A DNA stretch of 64,000 nt from Dryas octopetala (GCA_963921425.1 OY992833.1:31730698-31794697), one strand, 5' to 3'; positions 12,779 through 26,411 are shown, counted from the stretch's first letter. The notes: a model not told the origin generated them from the letters alone. Numbers and translations: made by a program.

Positions 12779-15103
12779 GATGACAAATGGGTTTATCATC
12801 TGGTTGAACAAGAAGGGAAATGAAGGTGTTATAAAAGTGGATTCGAGTGGCTGGTTAAGATGGTTGACCATATGATCAAATTAAAACCAAACTTTCACCC
12901 TCTACTGGTCTGTGTCAACCACGCTGGGTATATTGAATGGTAGGTTTTACTTCTCTTTTTTCAGGTCAGTTTTGAATGGTAGGTTATGTCCCTCGTAAGA
13001 AAAGAGAGGTTATCAGTTTACAGACCTTATAAAAGGTGCTTATACAGTTATACTTAAAACTCGCGGGTTCTAAAACTCGGATTACTTGAGAATTTAGTTA
13101 CTTGTGGTTTGTTTCATATGGAATTTCTTTTTCTTTTTTTAATGAAACTATCTTTGTTATTCCAGAAAACTACTAAAACAGAAATTTTCTTTGTTTTCTC
13201 CAGAACTACTAAAACAGATCAATTTTCATTTTTTATTTTAAGAAACTATTTCTTAAAATAAGGCTAAAGGGCCGGCCTCGTATTTTCAAATTTTCAATGA
13301 CCTTTTGTTGGGCATGAGTATTGACCTTATTGAAAGGGTTTTGAGATTTTATAACTGGTCTTGATTTGAGAACCCATTTGTATTGGTTTATCGACTTATC
13401 AACAAAGCTTCATGCACCTATTGCCACTCGTCTATGTCTTTATCACAAAGAACCCAGAAAGCCTCACGCTCAGGCAAGTGGCTAAATTAAGGCTTGCCTT
13501 TCTCTAATTAATTGTTCTTTTTCCATTAAATGGTTTTTCAACAACCCATCCAAACAGATTGTATTGATTGGTTTCTCAAAATGAAAAAAAGGGTATTTTA
13601 AGAAAAGTGTTAATTGTTTTTAATCTATTCCAATCTTTACCAAACACTAGAATGGTAATAGTACACCATTGTCTCGATTTCTTATGTGTTTCAAACGTTA
13701 GAATAGAAATAATAAAACCATTACATTCCTAGATAGGTAAGAAATAGATTAGATCTCAGTCAAACAAACAAAACCTATCTGTCAAGAACTCGATTTGGTT
13801 TCCTGTTAACATGTGGAATTTGCTCATGCCCATTCCTAATCCTTAATCCATATATTTAGTTTTATCCAAATCTCCACAGAATCTCAGAGATTACTAAATT
13901 GATGAAGTTTTATTAGCTTGTAGGCTAATTTAATTATTTAAGCAACTAGAATATTCGTCTTGGACTGTAAAATGGTACAAAACATAAAGAAAAGAGAAAG
14001 ATAATCATGACCATTTTGAGGATTATTCTCAATTGCATGATTTGTGGGGGATTATTATCCACTGCAATCCCAACATCAATGATACATAGATATCAGCATA
14101 TCACACGCAACTTTTCTTTAGGAATTAGTAACCTCGAATTAGACCACATGGTTTTTTGGTAAGTAAAATTTGATTAGATCACATGTCAATTATAGGATAA
14201 CAATCTTCAATCAAATGTTTTATATTTCTAGATTTTTTATTTAATACATTATCGTATATATTAACTCCCTTAATATTTAATAGGCTACAAATTATGCCGG
14301 GCGAATACTAATAATTAGTAATATTTAATAGGCATAATAATATATACGTGTATTAGTAATATTTAATTATTAATATTCGGAATTATTTTCTTTAAAAGTA
14401 TAGTAAAATCTTGGATACTGCTATTTTCATTTCTATTTTCTTTAAACTTAATTTTCTATAATTTTGAAGACACTCACATAACCTTTATGGCTTTATGCTA
14501 AATTGCTAACTGTGTTTCTTTTAATCCATTTGTTTTGTTTGATACTTTTTTTTTTCATAAAAACAAATTTGATTTATAACTTAACAATAGCTATAGATTG
14601 CATTAGTTGTGTTTTTTTTTAAACAACTGATAAATGAGGCCAAGAAAATATCTGCTTCCTGAGAAAAAATAAAAAATAAAAAATCAGCTTTCCCGATACC
14701 GAGAGTACTCCAAATCCACCGCATGTACCGACTGGGAAGTAATGGCGTACAGGCGTAACAGGCCCTAATAAAATGAGGAAAGTCTTCGTCGTCTACCAGA
14801 TGCCACGTCATGTGGGCCCCACTCCTCTACCTTCCTTGCTTATAAACCGCCACGTCACTGATAGCTGACTCAGCATCTACGCAGAGATAAAATCCAAAAG
14901 GACCCCGCAGAGAAAATATCTCATTTTTTTTTTTCTTTCTAAAAATAGAGAAGGTTCAGAAAAAAAAAAAAAAGAGTTGTGTAACAACTAACAAGTGATT
15001 AATTGCTGTGAAGGCGCCTAGCAATTTGCATGGCTAGGTCTGTTGCTTGTATTATACTATTATATGTTGTTTGTCTATCTCTCAATCTCTCATACAGACT
15101 TGA

Positions 15104-15150
15104 GATTTTCAGTCGAGGACTCGGCTTCTCGGATTTTCAGTCGAGGACTC
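15104..15150. repeat. Duplicated 19-mer upstream of the MIOX TATA box
   Basis: GATTTTCAGTCGAGGACTC occurs at 15104-15122 and again, identically, at 15132-15150. A third diverged relative (AATTCTCAGGGAAGGACTC) follows at about 15161. The spacing is 28 bp, then about 29 bp. The array lies 40-90 bp upstream of the putative TATA box, so it may hold regulatory sites; that role is inference. Confidence 0.8.
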
Positions 15151-15189
15151 TGACACTGGGAATTCTCAGGGAAGGACTCTCCGGCCAAT

Positions 15190-15197
15190 TATAAATA
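15190..15197 (+). promoter_or_regulatory. Putative TATA box of the MIOX gene
   Basis: TATAAATA lies 93 bp upstream of the MIOX start codon, directly after a CCAAT sequence. Position and sequence fit a plant core promoter. Transcription would start about 30 bp downstream, giving a short 5'UTR. Confidence 0.6.
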
Positions 15198-15289
15198 CTT
15201 CCAAACCCCATCATGCAATCACTACCTCAGGTTTCTTCCACATTTCTTCTCCCATTTCAGATTGTTAGGTTTATTTTCGATTCAGCAGG

Positions 15290-17762
15290 ATGACTCTCCT
15301 CATTGAGCAGCCTGACTTTGGTAATTTTTTGTTTTTTAAATTCCTCTACTTTTTTCATTGATTTTGCTCATGAAATTTAGTGCTATAATGCTTGTTTTTT
15401 AGAATTTTTTTTTATATGAATATGTATGTGCTTCTGGGTGCTGATAATTTTCTTGAAATATTAATTTTAGCAGCAATTGAGGTGGATGAGAAGAAGGTCT
15501 CTGCTGAAGAGATTAATGAATTGGTGTTGGATGGTGGATTTGTGGTGCCTTCCACAAACGCATTTGGCCACACTTTTAGGTCCTCTTCTCAATTACCATT
15601 TTGTGGGCTACATTATATAGAATCAATTAATATATGGATGCATCCATCCACATATTATCATATAATTCTTTTCCAATAGATCTACATTTTTCATTTCAAT
15701 TTTCAGCAAAAATTCTCAAAAAACAAAAAAAAGGTTCTATGATTAACACATCTATTCGGTGTCACCAAAAGAAAAAGGCTTATACCATAATCTGTTTGCA
15801 ATAGCGTTCCCTGATTCCCTTCTTTATGATCATGAATTATTTCATTGCAGACCATTCATTTATCTCCATTGAACTTAATTATCTAACATTTATTCAAAAT
15901 ATGTACAGGGACTATGATGTTAACAGTGACCGGAGAGATGGGGTTGAGGAATTCTACAGAATCAACCACATTAACCAAAGTGTTGACTTTGTAAGCAATT
16001 AAACTGTGAATGTTTTCATTAATTGATTAATGAATTTCCTTAAGCATATTACATGCTAAGTATGATTTATGTACTATTGTAAGTTTGTAATATTATAATG
16101 AATATGGAATGAATTTGGTTCAATGAATTAAATTGCAGGTGAAGCGGATGAGGGAAGAGTATAGAAAACTTAACAAGGTTGAAATGAGCATATGGGAATG
16201 CTGTGAACTTCTGAATGAAGTTGTGGATGAGAGTGATCCTGACTTGGATGAGCCTCAGATTGAGCATCTCTTGCAGACTGCTGAAGCCATCAGAAAGGAC
16301 TATCCTAATGAAGGCTGGCTGCACTTGACTGCCCTTATCCATGGTACATTAATTAATAGCATATTTCTTATTTCACATTTTGACTCCTTAATTATGTGAT
16401 TAACCGGCCTTTGTTTTCCATGAAATTTAGATCTTGGAAAGGTTCTTCATCTTCCTGCTTTTGGGGAGCTTCCTCAATGGGCTGTTGTAGGTGTGGATCA
16501 TATCACTGCACTGAAAAGTTGAACCTTCAGTCATCAAATCTGTTATCTGCTTTATTATTATGAAACTAACCGAGATCATTAATTAATTGCAGGTGACACA
16601 TTCCCTGTTGGGTGTGCCTTCGACGAGGGAATTGTTCATCACAAGGTCTAATTTCTCTCACAAATTTTGTACCAAGACTCATCTTTAAGATATAACATGA
16701 ATCACTTTCCCAACTTAAATTAATTTCTGAATTAATTTTCCTGTCAATAGTCTCTTACATTATGTGGTTTTGTTCCTTGCAGCATTTCAAGGAAAATCCT
16801 GACTACTACAATCTTGCTTATAACACTAAATATGGAATTTACTCTGAAGGCTGTGGACTCGACAATGTACTGATGTCATGGGGGCATGATGACTACATGT
16901 ACTTGGTATGCACATATTGGCCAAACCTATTCCAACTTCTACATTAATTGTGCATACACTGCCATCCATGTACTTAGAAGTGGGAGGAAGTAGCATTGTC
17001 AATCATAATTTACCATCTAAATTCAACATAAATATATATAATTTCATAATCTTACAATGGTAATCTTATTTCCTTGTCCTGTCTTCAGGTGGCCAAGGAG
17101 AACAAAACTACTCTCCCTTCAGCTGGTCTTTTTGTTGTCAGATACCATTCATTTTATGGTACATTGTGAAATTAGCAGCTACCCTTCAATTGTGCCACTT
17201 GTTAAAAAATATATATACACTGATTTCAAGTCATACTTATGGATCGATCACAATTATGTTGCAGCTTTACACAAGGCAGGAGCATATAAGCAGTTGATGA
17301 ATGAAGAGGACATTGAGAATCTGAAGTGGCTGAAAGTATTCAAGTAAGACTATTCACTTTTCCATTTGAGAACCCAGTAATATGTTAAGCCTGTACTTTA
17401 ACCGAAAATAGGAATTATATATTTATACTCTATTCAAAATTGAGAAGAGCATAAAACTAACGTGGCTTTTCTGTATGCAGCAAGTATGACCTTTACAGTA
17501 AGAGCAAAGTTCGCATTGATGTTGAGAAAGTCAAGCCATACTATCTCTCTCTAATTGAGAAGGTAAAGATCAGTTGTTCTTGTCAAAGCTCTGATTAAGA
17601 CATGGTAGCTAGATGGAAGGAAAATTTTCAAGTTCATGAAATTTAAGTGGATGCACAAGATAGAGCTTCAGTATCACATTGTTTTCTTTTTCCCCACTGT
17701 TATTCTTAATTTTGATTATACATATTCTGTTTCAGTACTTTCCTGCAAAGCTGAGATGGTGA
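15290..17762 (+). CDS. MIOX: Inositol oxygenase (myo-inositol oxygenase, EC 1.13.99.1)
   Basis: MIOX is a cytosolic di-iron enzyme that splits myo-inositol with O2 to D-glucuronate, feeding UDP-glucuronate and cell-wall sugars. Exons: 15290-15320, 15471-15579, 15909-15990, 16139-16343, 16431-16490, 16593-16645, 16783-16905, 17089-17158, 17265-17343, 17481-17562 and 17736-17762; 306 aa, normal for plants. Metal ligands known from the mouse enzyme are all visible: H117 (EHLLQTAE), H142-D143 (LIHDLGK), H215 (SWGHDDYMY), H241 (RYHSFYALH) and D274 ([11 protein letters not shown]). The family signatures [20 protein letters not shown] and [12 protein letters not shown] are present, and the protein ends KLRW. 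The N-terminus (first 45 residues) is shorter and more variable, as in plant paralogs. Exon 2 has a tandem NAGNAG acceptor (start 15471 or 15474). A TATA box and a duplicated 19-mer lie upstream. Confidence 0.97.
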
Positions 17763-19601
17763 AATTGGGAGCTCTAAAGTTGGATCCGTAAAGAAATCAT
17801 GGTAGCAGCTGAATAAAGGAGCAGGATTTAGGACCTTCAGTGCTTTTTTTTTTTTTTTTTCTTTGTTCTTTTGGCTTTTCCCTTTATGTTTCTTTTGTCT
17901 ATGGGGAGGTGCTTTTACCTTTCCTCTGATTTTGTATATAAGTAGGGTAATACCTCTGAAGTTATTTCATTGCCTTTGCTTTTTTCATAGACCTGTTCTA
18001 TGCTCTTAAGGTTAAACTAGCTACTTTATACATAAATTCTTGCGTACGTTTAAGACTTTAAATCATAGGTGTCCTGATGCAGATAAAAATTAACAAAAGT
18101 ATAAGGTATGTGTTATGATGTTACCAACAGTTCAGATTCAAGTCTTCTCCATTTTTGTATATGTTTGTATCTAATCTAATGATCGAGACCCCCATCAAAT
18201 TAACAATAAACGTCCAATTTAACTATGAGTTATAAGTTTATAACCTTTGAGTGTAGGAGTAAATTTTGTTAACCACTAAAGCTCAAATTAACGATAAACA
18301 TCCAATATAATTATGAGTTATAACCTTTGAGTGTAGGAGTAAATTTTCTTAACCACTAAAGCTCAAATTAACGATAAATATTCAATATAACTATGAGTTA
18401 TAACCTTTGAGTGTAGAGTAAATTTTCTTAACCACTAAAACTACAAACCCGAATGATGACTGCTTAATCATTGAGCTACCCGTAGCTTACAACTGCCTTG
18501 GTCCAAATTAAAGTGTTCCTTGATTTTTTGTTTTTTCTTTGGAAATGAAAAGTGTACCTTCATAACCTGTCTATTTGTCACTACTTTAATGAATGAATGT
18601 CTACGTGGGAGTAGGGGTCAGAGTTGGACTACAGGAAGGCAACATCTGAACCCAAAACTGAAATGATTAATTTATTTTGTTTTACCGTTATGGCAATTGG
18701 CAAAGCCTCCCTATTTGTCACAACTTTAGAAAATGAGTAGTAAAGTATTGTCACGTCGAATCAAAGAGATAAAAATATAAATACATAGTAGTTGTAGACT
18801 TGTAGTTTATAAGTCCATTTTCTCTTATACAATAATATTTGTATGAATCGTCAATGAATGTCGTTGTAAGTTGGGTGGGGTGGTGGGTGGGTTTAGACGA
18901 TCCCTCCAAGTTAGGTGGTATAACCTTGAATTTTATATCCCTAATAATAAAACCCATCTTTGTCTACCTCTTCTCTAAACTTTTCTCTATGTTTAAATAG
19001 ATAGAAAATGACAATTATATATTAATACATGATAGACACTGAGCACGATTTGTCCTTTGCATTCTTCTTAGAGAAAGAGATTGATATTACAGCTAAGCGC
19101 TTTGTTTTGTGTTTTTGGAGCTTCCTTTTTTCTTACTTTCTCTGCTGTTGCCGTTGTTGACCAATATGCTCGTATACTTAAACACACAGAGGCTTGATAC
19201 TTGATACGATTCTATCGGCTTCCTGAAAAAAAGGTTTGATTGTTTGCTTCAGCATTGGCTTTTTTCCATTTATTGTCATGGTGAGCGCTCTTTCAGACAT
19301 ATTCACGAACACAAGTTGGGCAATTTAGTAGTCAAAGTTGTAGTTGTTTGGACTGGAAGTGTTCTTTTGATTTTCTACGAATTGGGTTTCTCAGTTTTTG
19401 GTATTTGATTAATTGGGTTTTTGTTTGCTTTTCATACCTTGTCCCTGTTTCTGAGATTTTGGGTTTATATAGTTTGGTTGGAGCTCATATACCACCTGTT
19501 AATATAGCTGAATTGTTGGAATTTCGAATTTGTCTTTGCACCTTGGAGATTTTGGGTTGCTGGGTTATTTAGAATCTATCTCTTGTTCTAAGCTTGAGGG
19601 A
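17763..19601. other. Intergenic between MIOX and the aldo-keto reductase
   Basis: MIOX 3'UTR with a T-run near 17,850, then a three-copy tandem repeat at 18196-18445, listed separately. The 500 bp before 19602 is likely the aldo-keto reductase promoter and 5'UTR; a GGTTTGAT donor-like sequence near 19,233 could mark a 5'UTR intron, unproven. No other gene is seen. Confidence 0.55.
18196..18445. repeat. Three tandem copies of an 80-87 bp unit
   Basis: The unit begins CAAATTAACRATAAAYRTYC and contains CTATGAGTTATAACC, TTTGAGTGTAGGAGTAAATT and AACCACTAAAGCT. Copies start near 18196, 18283 and 18363. The first has a small internal expansion (TTATAAGTTTATAACC). No coding sense is seen. It lies between MIOX and the aldo-keto reductase gene. 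Confidence 0.8.
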
Positions 19602-22600
19602 ATGAAAGGAAAGGTCGGAGCACCAGGAAGTTACTTTGTGTTAAACACAGGAGATAAAATTCCAGCCATTGGACTTGGCACATGGCAGAGCGGTGGAGAC
19701 CTTTGTGTTCAAGCTGTAAAGACGGCATTATCAGTTGGTTACCGTCACATAGATTGTGCACATCTTTATGGTAATGAGATCGAAGTTGGGGAAGCATTAG
19801 CTGAAGCATTTAAGGGTTCACTGAAGAGGGAAGATGTTTTTTTGACTTCTAAGCTCTACTGTACGATGAATTCTCTCAATAAAATCGAGAATTATGTTAC
19901 AGTTTCTCTTAAGAACCTTGGAGTTTCATATTTAGATCTATATTTAATGCATTGGCCTGACAGCTCAGCGTTTGGTGATGCTACTGATCCTCCTTCGAAG
20001 TCTGGGAGTGAGTATAGGCAATTCTTGAATCGATTGAAGAAAGCATGGAAAGCTATGGAAGGTCTGGTTGAGTTGGGTCTGGTTAGAGCTATTGGCGTCA
20101 GCAATTTCAGTGTTGAGCAGATCAAACAATTGCTTAAATTTGCAAAAATTGTACCTGCAGTCAATCAGGTTGGCTTTTGGTAAATCATTCTTGCTAGTTA
20201 TGGATTTCTAATTTTCTATGTCGTTTTTTTTTCTTGCTTAATTACATGTATCACAAGGGGTATATATGTTAGAGTAGATAAGTGACTTGATCTAGTAACG
20301 TCTCATTGCTAAGATGGTTTTTCAGCAACAATTTTATCTACAATCTACCTCACCTCAAAAAATTATCTCCTGAAATTTCTCGTTTATTTGTCTGACCTAG
20401 TAATCTGTAAACATTTGGACAGTGGGATTCAATGCAATATGAAGGAACCTGCATTAGTGCAATAATGGTACCAGGTTTAGAAGAGCCCATCTATATCCTG
20501 CTTGAGTAGTCACCAGTATACATATGTAATGTGAAATGTAGAAAATCATGACTTGGATCAGATGAATCTGACAATCATTGAGTTGGTACGCTCATTTAAG
20601 AATGGGTCTTCCAGCATAGTTCTGGCTCTAAAAACAGCCTGCCACATCACAGTTCCTACATGATTCTGAAATGAAAGATTTAATTTTGCACCTTCATATA
20701 TCATTGAACATTCTTTGATAAGTTCATATGTCTTTGCACTGATGCTACAATTATTCTCCCAAACTAGCTTAGTCTAATTTATCCATAGAGACTGATTGGG
20801 TAGGACTAATACCTCTCATGACTTTCTTTCTGACTCAATGTTGACATCAGAAGCAAATTATGAAGCAAAACTAGAATAAATTTCTTACCCACCTCTTTCC
20901 CTGTATGATGGACGTTAGTTAGGATCTAGTGTTGAAGTTGCTTAATCTCTTAGGACAAAGTATGTAGTGGCTGTTATTTTCCTTTCTACTATTTTCCTTC
21001 ATTAAGACTTAAGACCGAAATTCATCCTTGTTGGTCACTGTACGCCATAAATTCAGGGTCCTTAATTGATTTATGATTGAATTTTTTAGGTGGAGTTGCA
21101 CCCTTTTTGGAGGCAAGATGAACTTGTAAAGTTCTGTCAATTGAAAGGTATCCATGTATCTGCTCACACACCCTTAGGAGTCCCAACTTCAACTCCTGGT
21201 CCATCTGATAGCAGTTCAGGTGGGGAAGATGAACCTGGGACTCCTCGCATATCATTCAGGAGGTCAAGGTCTGTGCATGGGCCCATGCTGAAACTGTCAA
21301 CAGTTGAAGAGATAGCAGACAGGCACAGAAAAACACCTGAGCAGGTACTTTAGATTCAGCAGTATTTTTCTTTTCTTTTTTCCTTTTATACTACTTATTA
21401 TCTATTTCCATTGCAGTTAAACATAGCATTTTTATGTTTGATCTTTTGCTTTATACTATTGAGTAGTATAATCCCATTCAAGCTATGATACCAGAAATGG
21501 AAGTATCATTCATATGTTGAACTTATAATATGCATATCCTTGTGATTGCAACACGAAGCTCAATGCAGGGTTCAAAACACTATACACATGTGATTATACC
21601 CAAATGAACATACAAAAAATAAAATTCAGATCTGAGCCCATAGCTATATCTTTCCCCCCCACTATCTTTATTCTGTAACCAAGGTAAGCCACTAGCATTT
21701 CAACTCCCCCATTTAAAAAATTCCCCATATAAGAACGCCCCATAATGGTTAGAGTTAACTTATCTTGACAACAGTGAGGTTTGTTCTGTGAGTGATCCTC
21801 ATCTAAGTGGCATGGACAACCCAATGCCCATGAGTATTCTAATCAGCTAGTTTTCATCAAACATAATCAAAAGCAAGCGAGCAGCAGTATAAAAACTGTG
21901 TCATAATTTTAGGGAGTTGATGCTCCATGTGGCATGAATGTAAGATGCAGCAATACAAACAAGTGTTCATAATCAATGGGACAAGTGAAGATGTGACTGC
22001 AACTTAGAATTCGAGAAGTTAGAAATTAGTGCAATCTGAAAATTGCTAAACTTGCTTGGCCTGCAAAACTTTGAAGTGATGCATGACAGATTGCTCTGAT
22101 CCTAATTCAGATGGAGAATTGTTGACTTCAGGACTACAATTTCAGGGTCATGGTTAATGTAAAAAGACTTGGCTGCATTTGATTGCAGTAAAGGTTTTTT
22201 CTGAGTCTACACTGTGAGCTTTTATGTTTTAAAATTCTAATCTGTATACATATTATAATTCATGGTTAATTTGATTGAAGTGGTGCTTGTCACTTACAAA
22301 CCCAAAAGAAGTGACAGCCTCAGTAGAGCTGCAGCAACTTCTACCTTGAAGAACCTAATTTGTGCTACATTTTTAGTCAAGTTTCTTCCTCAGGAAGCTT
22401 TCATGAGCTTTTCAGTCTCCAATTACATAGTCAATGATTGTCATTATATAACTCATTAACGATTAATTTAAAGTTTTTAAAATTACATCAAAACTAGAAG
22501 GATATCATCTCAAAACCTTAGAAGTTTATTTTATTCCAAATGGAAATTTTACCCTTTCTAAAACTTCATAGTTATTTATAAAGTTGTCAGAAAAATAAGA

Positions 22601-23977
22601 GTTTTTGTTTATGCTTCCACGGCTTGCAAAAAAAGTTGCTAATCCATATTTTTCACAATTTGATGAAAAATTCAGGAGAAAGGTTGGGTGGGGAAAATTA
22701 ATCAAATACGACTTAGACTAAGTGCTTACTATTATTATGATAAGAGGCATTTCAATTGGTTATACTTTGTCAATAATTTGTAATTGCTGAGTGGTAATGC
22801 TAAGATATGATGCATGGATCTTCAAGATTATAGTTTAGGTAAATGTAAGTATCATTAGTTCAGTTTTACTTTCTGCACATATGATCTTGAGAATGTTATG
22901 AATAAAAGAAGGATCACCATCCAAACCCAAGCCTCCTTACCGTCTAAGCTCCTGTGTAAGTGCATGTAAGTGAATTGCTTTCTTTAAGAGTAGTAATTAA
23001 AGTTGTAAGGTCTTTGCAGAATTACATAATGGTTGAGCATTTAGTATCAGGGGAAAAAAACAGAAAAGCTTTCCTGAGTAATGATTTTGAGGGGGGCCTC
23101 TACTTACTAGCTTTATTTTTGGAAAATTTTTGTCATTAATGTTTTTCAACCTTTTGCACCCCTTTTCTGTCTCTGGATCTTTTGTATTTTACTTTTCCTC
23201 TTTAAATTCTGGAAGCATGGTTATGTTAGAAATGCAAACCTATGCCTTCTTCACTTTGTACAAAACAAGGCATTTAGAAATTTTGAAACAACTACCTTCT
23301 TCACCTTGTACGATTAGCACATAGCAATTGCAGGAATTCAAATCTGTGGATGTTCTGAAGTTGCAATGTTGGCTTGCCCATACATATGCTTAGGATCCCA
23401 ATCATACCAGTTGCCATGCCAAGTTATATACTAGTGAGGAGCAGATTTGTCTTTATTTTTTGTGGCCATAAAACAATAACTGCCCCTTCATGCAATGAGT
23501 AACTTCTTATAAAAAGCAATCAGGGTGGGACTATTGTGTTATCAAAACTATCACTGGGTTTTGGTTGCCAAAAGAAGAAAATAATACAACTGGGCGCAGG
23601 GTCCTTTGAACTAGAAGTCAATTAGGTCTGCAGATGATTCTGTTGTCAATGAAGATTAAAAATAAAGTAACTGCTTGTGATTTTAGTAATATGTTGGTAT
23701 GCTTGATCTGTTTCAGGTTGTTTTGCGTTGGGGGCTGCAAAGAGGAACCAGCGTCCTACCTTGTAGCCTGAAGCCTGATAGGATCAGAAAAAACATAGAC
23801 ATTTTCAGTTGGTCTCTGTCAGATGATGAGTGGAACCGCTTGAACCACATTGAACCACAGGTATGCTTATTTGGAAACAGTCCTTTGAATAATTTTTCAG
23901 AGAGTGGCTTTATGTCTGGAAGTGGTCCACTTCAAGCTGTGCGTGAGATGGAAGATGACATGGAATCCAATGCCTGA
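19602..23977 (+). CDS. Aldo-keto reductase (AKR4-type, NADPH-dependent)
   Basis: Exons 19602-20168, 21090-21344 and 23717-23977; GT-AG introns, frame kept, 360 aa. It is a TIM-barrel oxidoreductase of the plant AKR4C kind, likely reducing aldehydes or sugars with NADPH in the cytosol; the substrate cannot be read from sequence. The catalytic tetrad is complete: D51 and Y56 ([14 protein letters not shown]), K84 (LTSKLY) and H117 (LMHWPD). Other signatures are [18 protein letters not shown] and PAVNQVELHP, and the nucleotide-binding end [22 protein letters not shown]. Unusual points: residues 220-254 form a Ser/Pro/Gly-rich insertion ([18 protein letters not shown]) after HTPLG where typical AKRs have a short loop, and the C-terminal tail is extended and acidic ([10 protein letters not shown]). 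The chosen ATG fits the family N-terminus; an upstream in-frame ATG at 19530 is less likely. A splice at GTATGC (23861) would shorten the C-terminus. Confidence 0.92.
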
Positions 23978-26411
23978 TATCTAATGATATCTTCAGATAG
24001 TGTGCCATTTTTGTTCAACGAAGTTATCATCCTTATGATATGTATGCCCATTGTTTGCAAGATTTCTAGTTTGTGGATGCTGAATAGAAAGTCAAAGCAG
24101 ATATTATTAATTGAAGTGGCAAATATTTCTTTTTAAACAAACAAGAAATTAGATTTAGATGTGCTGTGCACTGGCCTTGTGCTCATTCTATGATGTCCTT
24201 TTCTCTCTGATTAATAGCTGGCATTTCATGTACATATAAATATAGCACCATAACAGACACCTACCGCTATATAGTGAATAAATGTGGTCAGAAAAACCCT
24301 TTGAACTCATCCAGTTTTACATCCCAATAAATTTGGCGATACCAAGGAATAGGATGATGTTTCTTTTTTCCTTGTTTTTTTGGGTAAGAAAAAAGGATGA
24401 TGTCCGGTCATTGACAAGAGCAAAACTTCTGTTTAGCGGTTGCATGCACTCTGTGTATCTCTCTACGTGATATCTCTTTCATCACATAGAGAAAGATAGA
24501 CGCAATGAGTGTATGTGAGAAGTGTTTTTCAATGACAGGGTACCATTACACATGAACATAGATGGTTGAGATGCATATTGAATGAGAAGCATTTCAGCCA
24601 TTTATACTTGGTCCTATTATGGTTGATGGTTTGAGCATTATTGCAAAGTTATAAGAAGTGGTGGCGTATGTTGTTCTGGTTTTCGTCCCCAAAGAGAGAG
24701 GGTTGGGTGGCAAAGTCGATTAAAGGTTGATTTTCATGCTTTGCAATTTTCGTCCCCGTCACTGTATCACGCTGATTTGAGTAAATTGGGTTGTGGGCTG
24801 TCACTTAATCCCATGCTTTGTATCGTATGAAGCCCTCTGCTCCATACACATGACGCGTGAGATTTCTTTTCTGTTGGGATCACGGCGTGTGGAATTGCTA
24901 TCTTATATTTTTACCGAACAAGAAAATTACAATTTAGATATTCCTTTGTGACTGTAACACTACTACATGACACTTAAATTATAATATTGTTCCAACAACA
25001 AGAACTAATCATACCATTGCATCAAGAGACACTTGCATTGTTGTTTTTGGTCAATGAGACCTACTCAAGTTGCTTTGAAATTAAAATTGAATAAGTGAGA
25101 ATTGAGACACGCTAGTCTAATTTAAACATAAAATATAAAATAAATTCAAACTAAAAAGAGAAAGAAATGCACACAAGATGAAGAATGAAGATGGTCCATG
25201 TCCACACTAGCTAGTAGCTAGTCTACCGTCCTTTTTGACCCACAGTTTAATGTCAAACAAATAAATAGACTAGCCATTGGTGTTGTTTTGTAGACTTTTT
25301 TCACATATTGAATCATGTGGCTATAAACCAGTATTCTATTCAGTACTAGTAGTTGGACTGGGGAATTGGACTTCTTTCAAATGCAAATTGCAAAGTCAAC
25401 ACCAGCCAGAGTTGCAATTTCTCATCTTCGACTTCATTTTCCATTTGGTTGCATGCATTTATATCTCCACCAAACAAGTCCCTATTAAGCCAGCAGTACA
25501 CTGACATCAGCTTCGCCCAAAACCCTTGTATAGTTGTATACATATATACGGCCAGTTTGACAAATTTTACCATGATATTGAAAATATTATTTTCTTTTAA
25601 TCTAACAAGTTCTGTTCTGTGGTGGGAAAATGTGGACTAGAACAGGCAAATTAGATGCCATAGCTCCCAACCAATCCCTTCTGCTCGAAATTTGCACACC
25701 ATATATAAAAAATACAAAAAAATAATAAAAAAATCGAAAACCTAATGCATGGAAATTAGCAAGTAGTATTGTGGTATTATGAAATCAAGTATTTTATATG
25801 CCCTGTTCTAGAATCTAGATCCAACAAATTTCAACGGTAGCTTTCAAGATGGTTGAACTCTGAAGCAAACATGACAGAATATAAAAAGAAAGAATTAATG
25901 CATCTCTAACAAATTCATGAACCTCTCCTTTGACCCAACCATTGAAGACATAGAACAATAAAAAAAACTATACTGAAAAAACACTTTGAAATGTACCGAT
26001 ATAGAAGCATTAAATCGGAAATCATAACAGGCAATCAAAGTAATAGGACTCAGCATAATCAAATATAGAACTGTTGCTACTTGCTGATGTAGAATCTGCA
26101 AGTGCTGTGCCGCATAACAACGACAGAAGGTCAGATAACACATTTATTGTTAAATGTGCTTTCCAAGGAAACATGGTGAAGATGAGTTATTCAACCAATC
26201 TAGCCATTCTAGGCAATTGAGTCACCATCTCCATTTAGAGTCCTATTTGATAGGCAAAATTGATCGGACATTGGCCAAGCATATCAACTAAGACACTCAT
26301 ACCAATTTCCTACATGCAAGGGACTCTACTATTTCCACTCCATTTTAATCAAAATAGTATGTACACTGTATATAGACAAAATTATCACAGATAAAGGGAA
26401 ATAATGATAAA
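23978..26411. other. Intergenic, no gene recognised
   Basis: Holds the aldo-keto reductase 3'UTR and then AT-rich DNA. No protein family, RNA gene or clear repeat was recognised. Sequence from about 26,150 to 26,520 lies beyond the scaffold gap, where the 3' end of the PSKR1-like gene would be expected, and could be its 3'UTR. Confidence 0.5.

Larger units (their letters stand above)
12049..15189. other. Intergenic: TOM1-like 3'UTR, then AT-rich DNA up to the MIOX promoter
   Basis: The first few hundred bases are probably the TOM1-like 3'UTR. A CT microsatellite sits at 12737-12777. From about 13,000 to 14,600 the DNA is AT-rich with no convincing reading frame. The last 400 bp holds promoter-like elements for MIOX: CCACGTCA at two places between 14,800 and 14,860, TGACTCAGC near 14,865 (bZIP-type cores) and a duplicated 19-mer. 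No gene is supported here. Confidence 0.6.
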
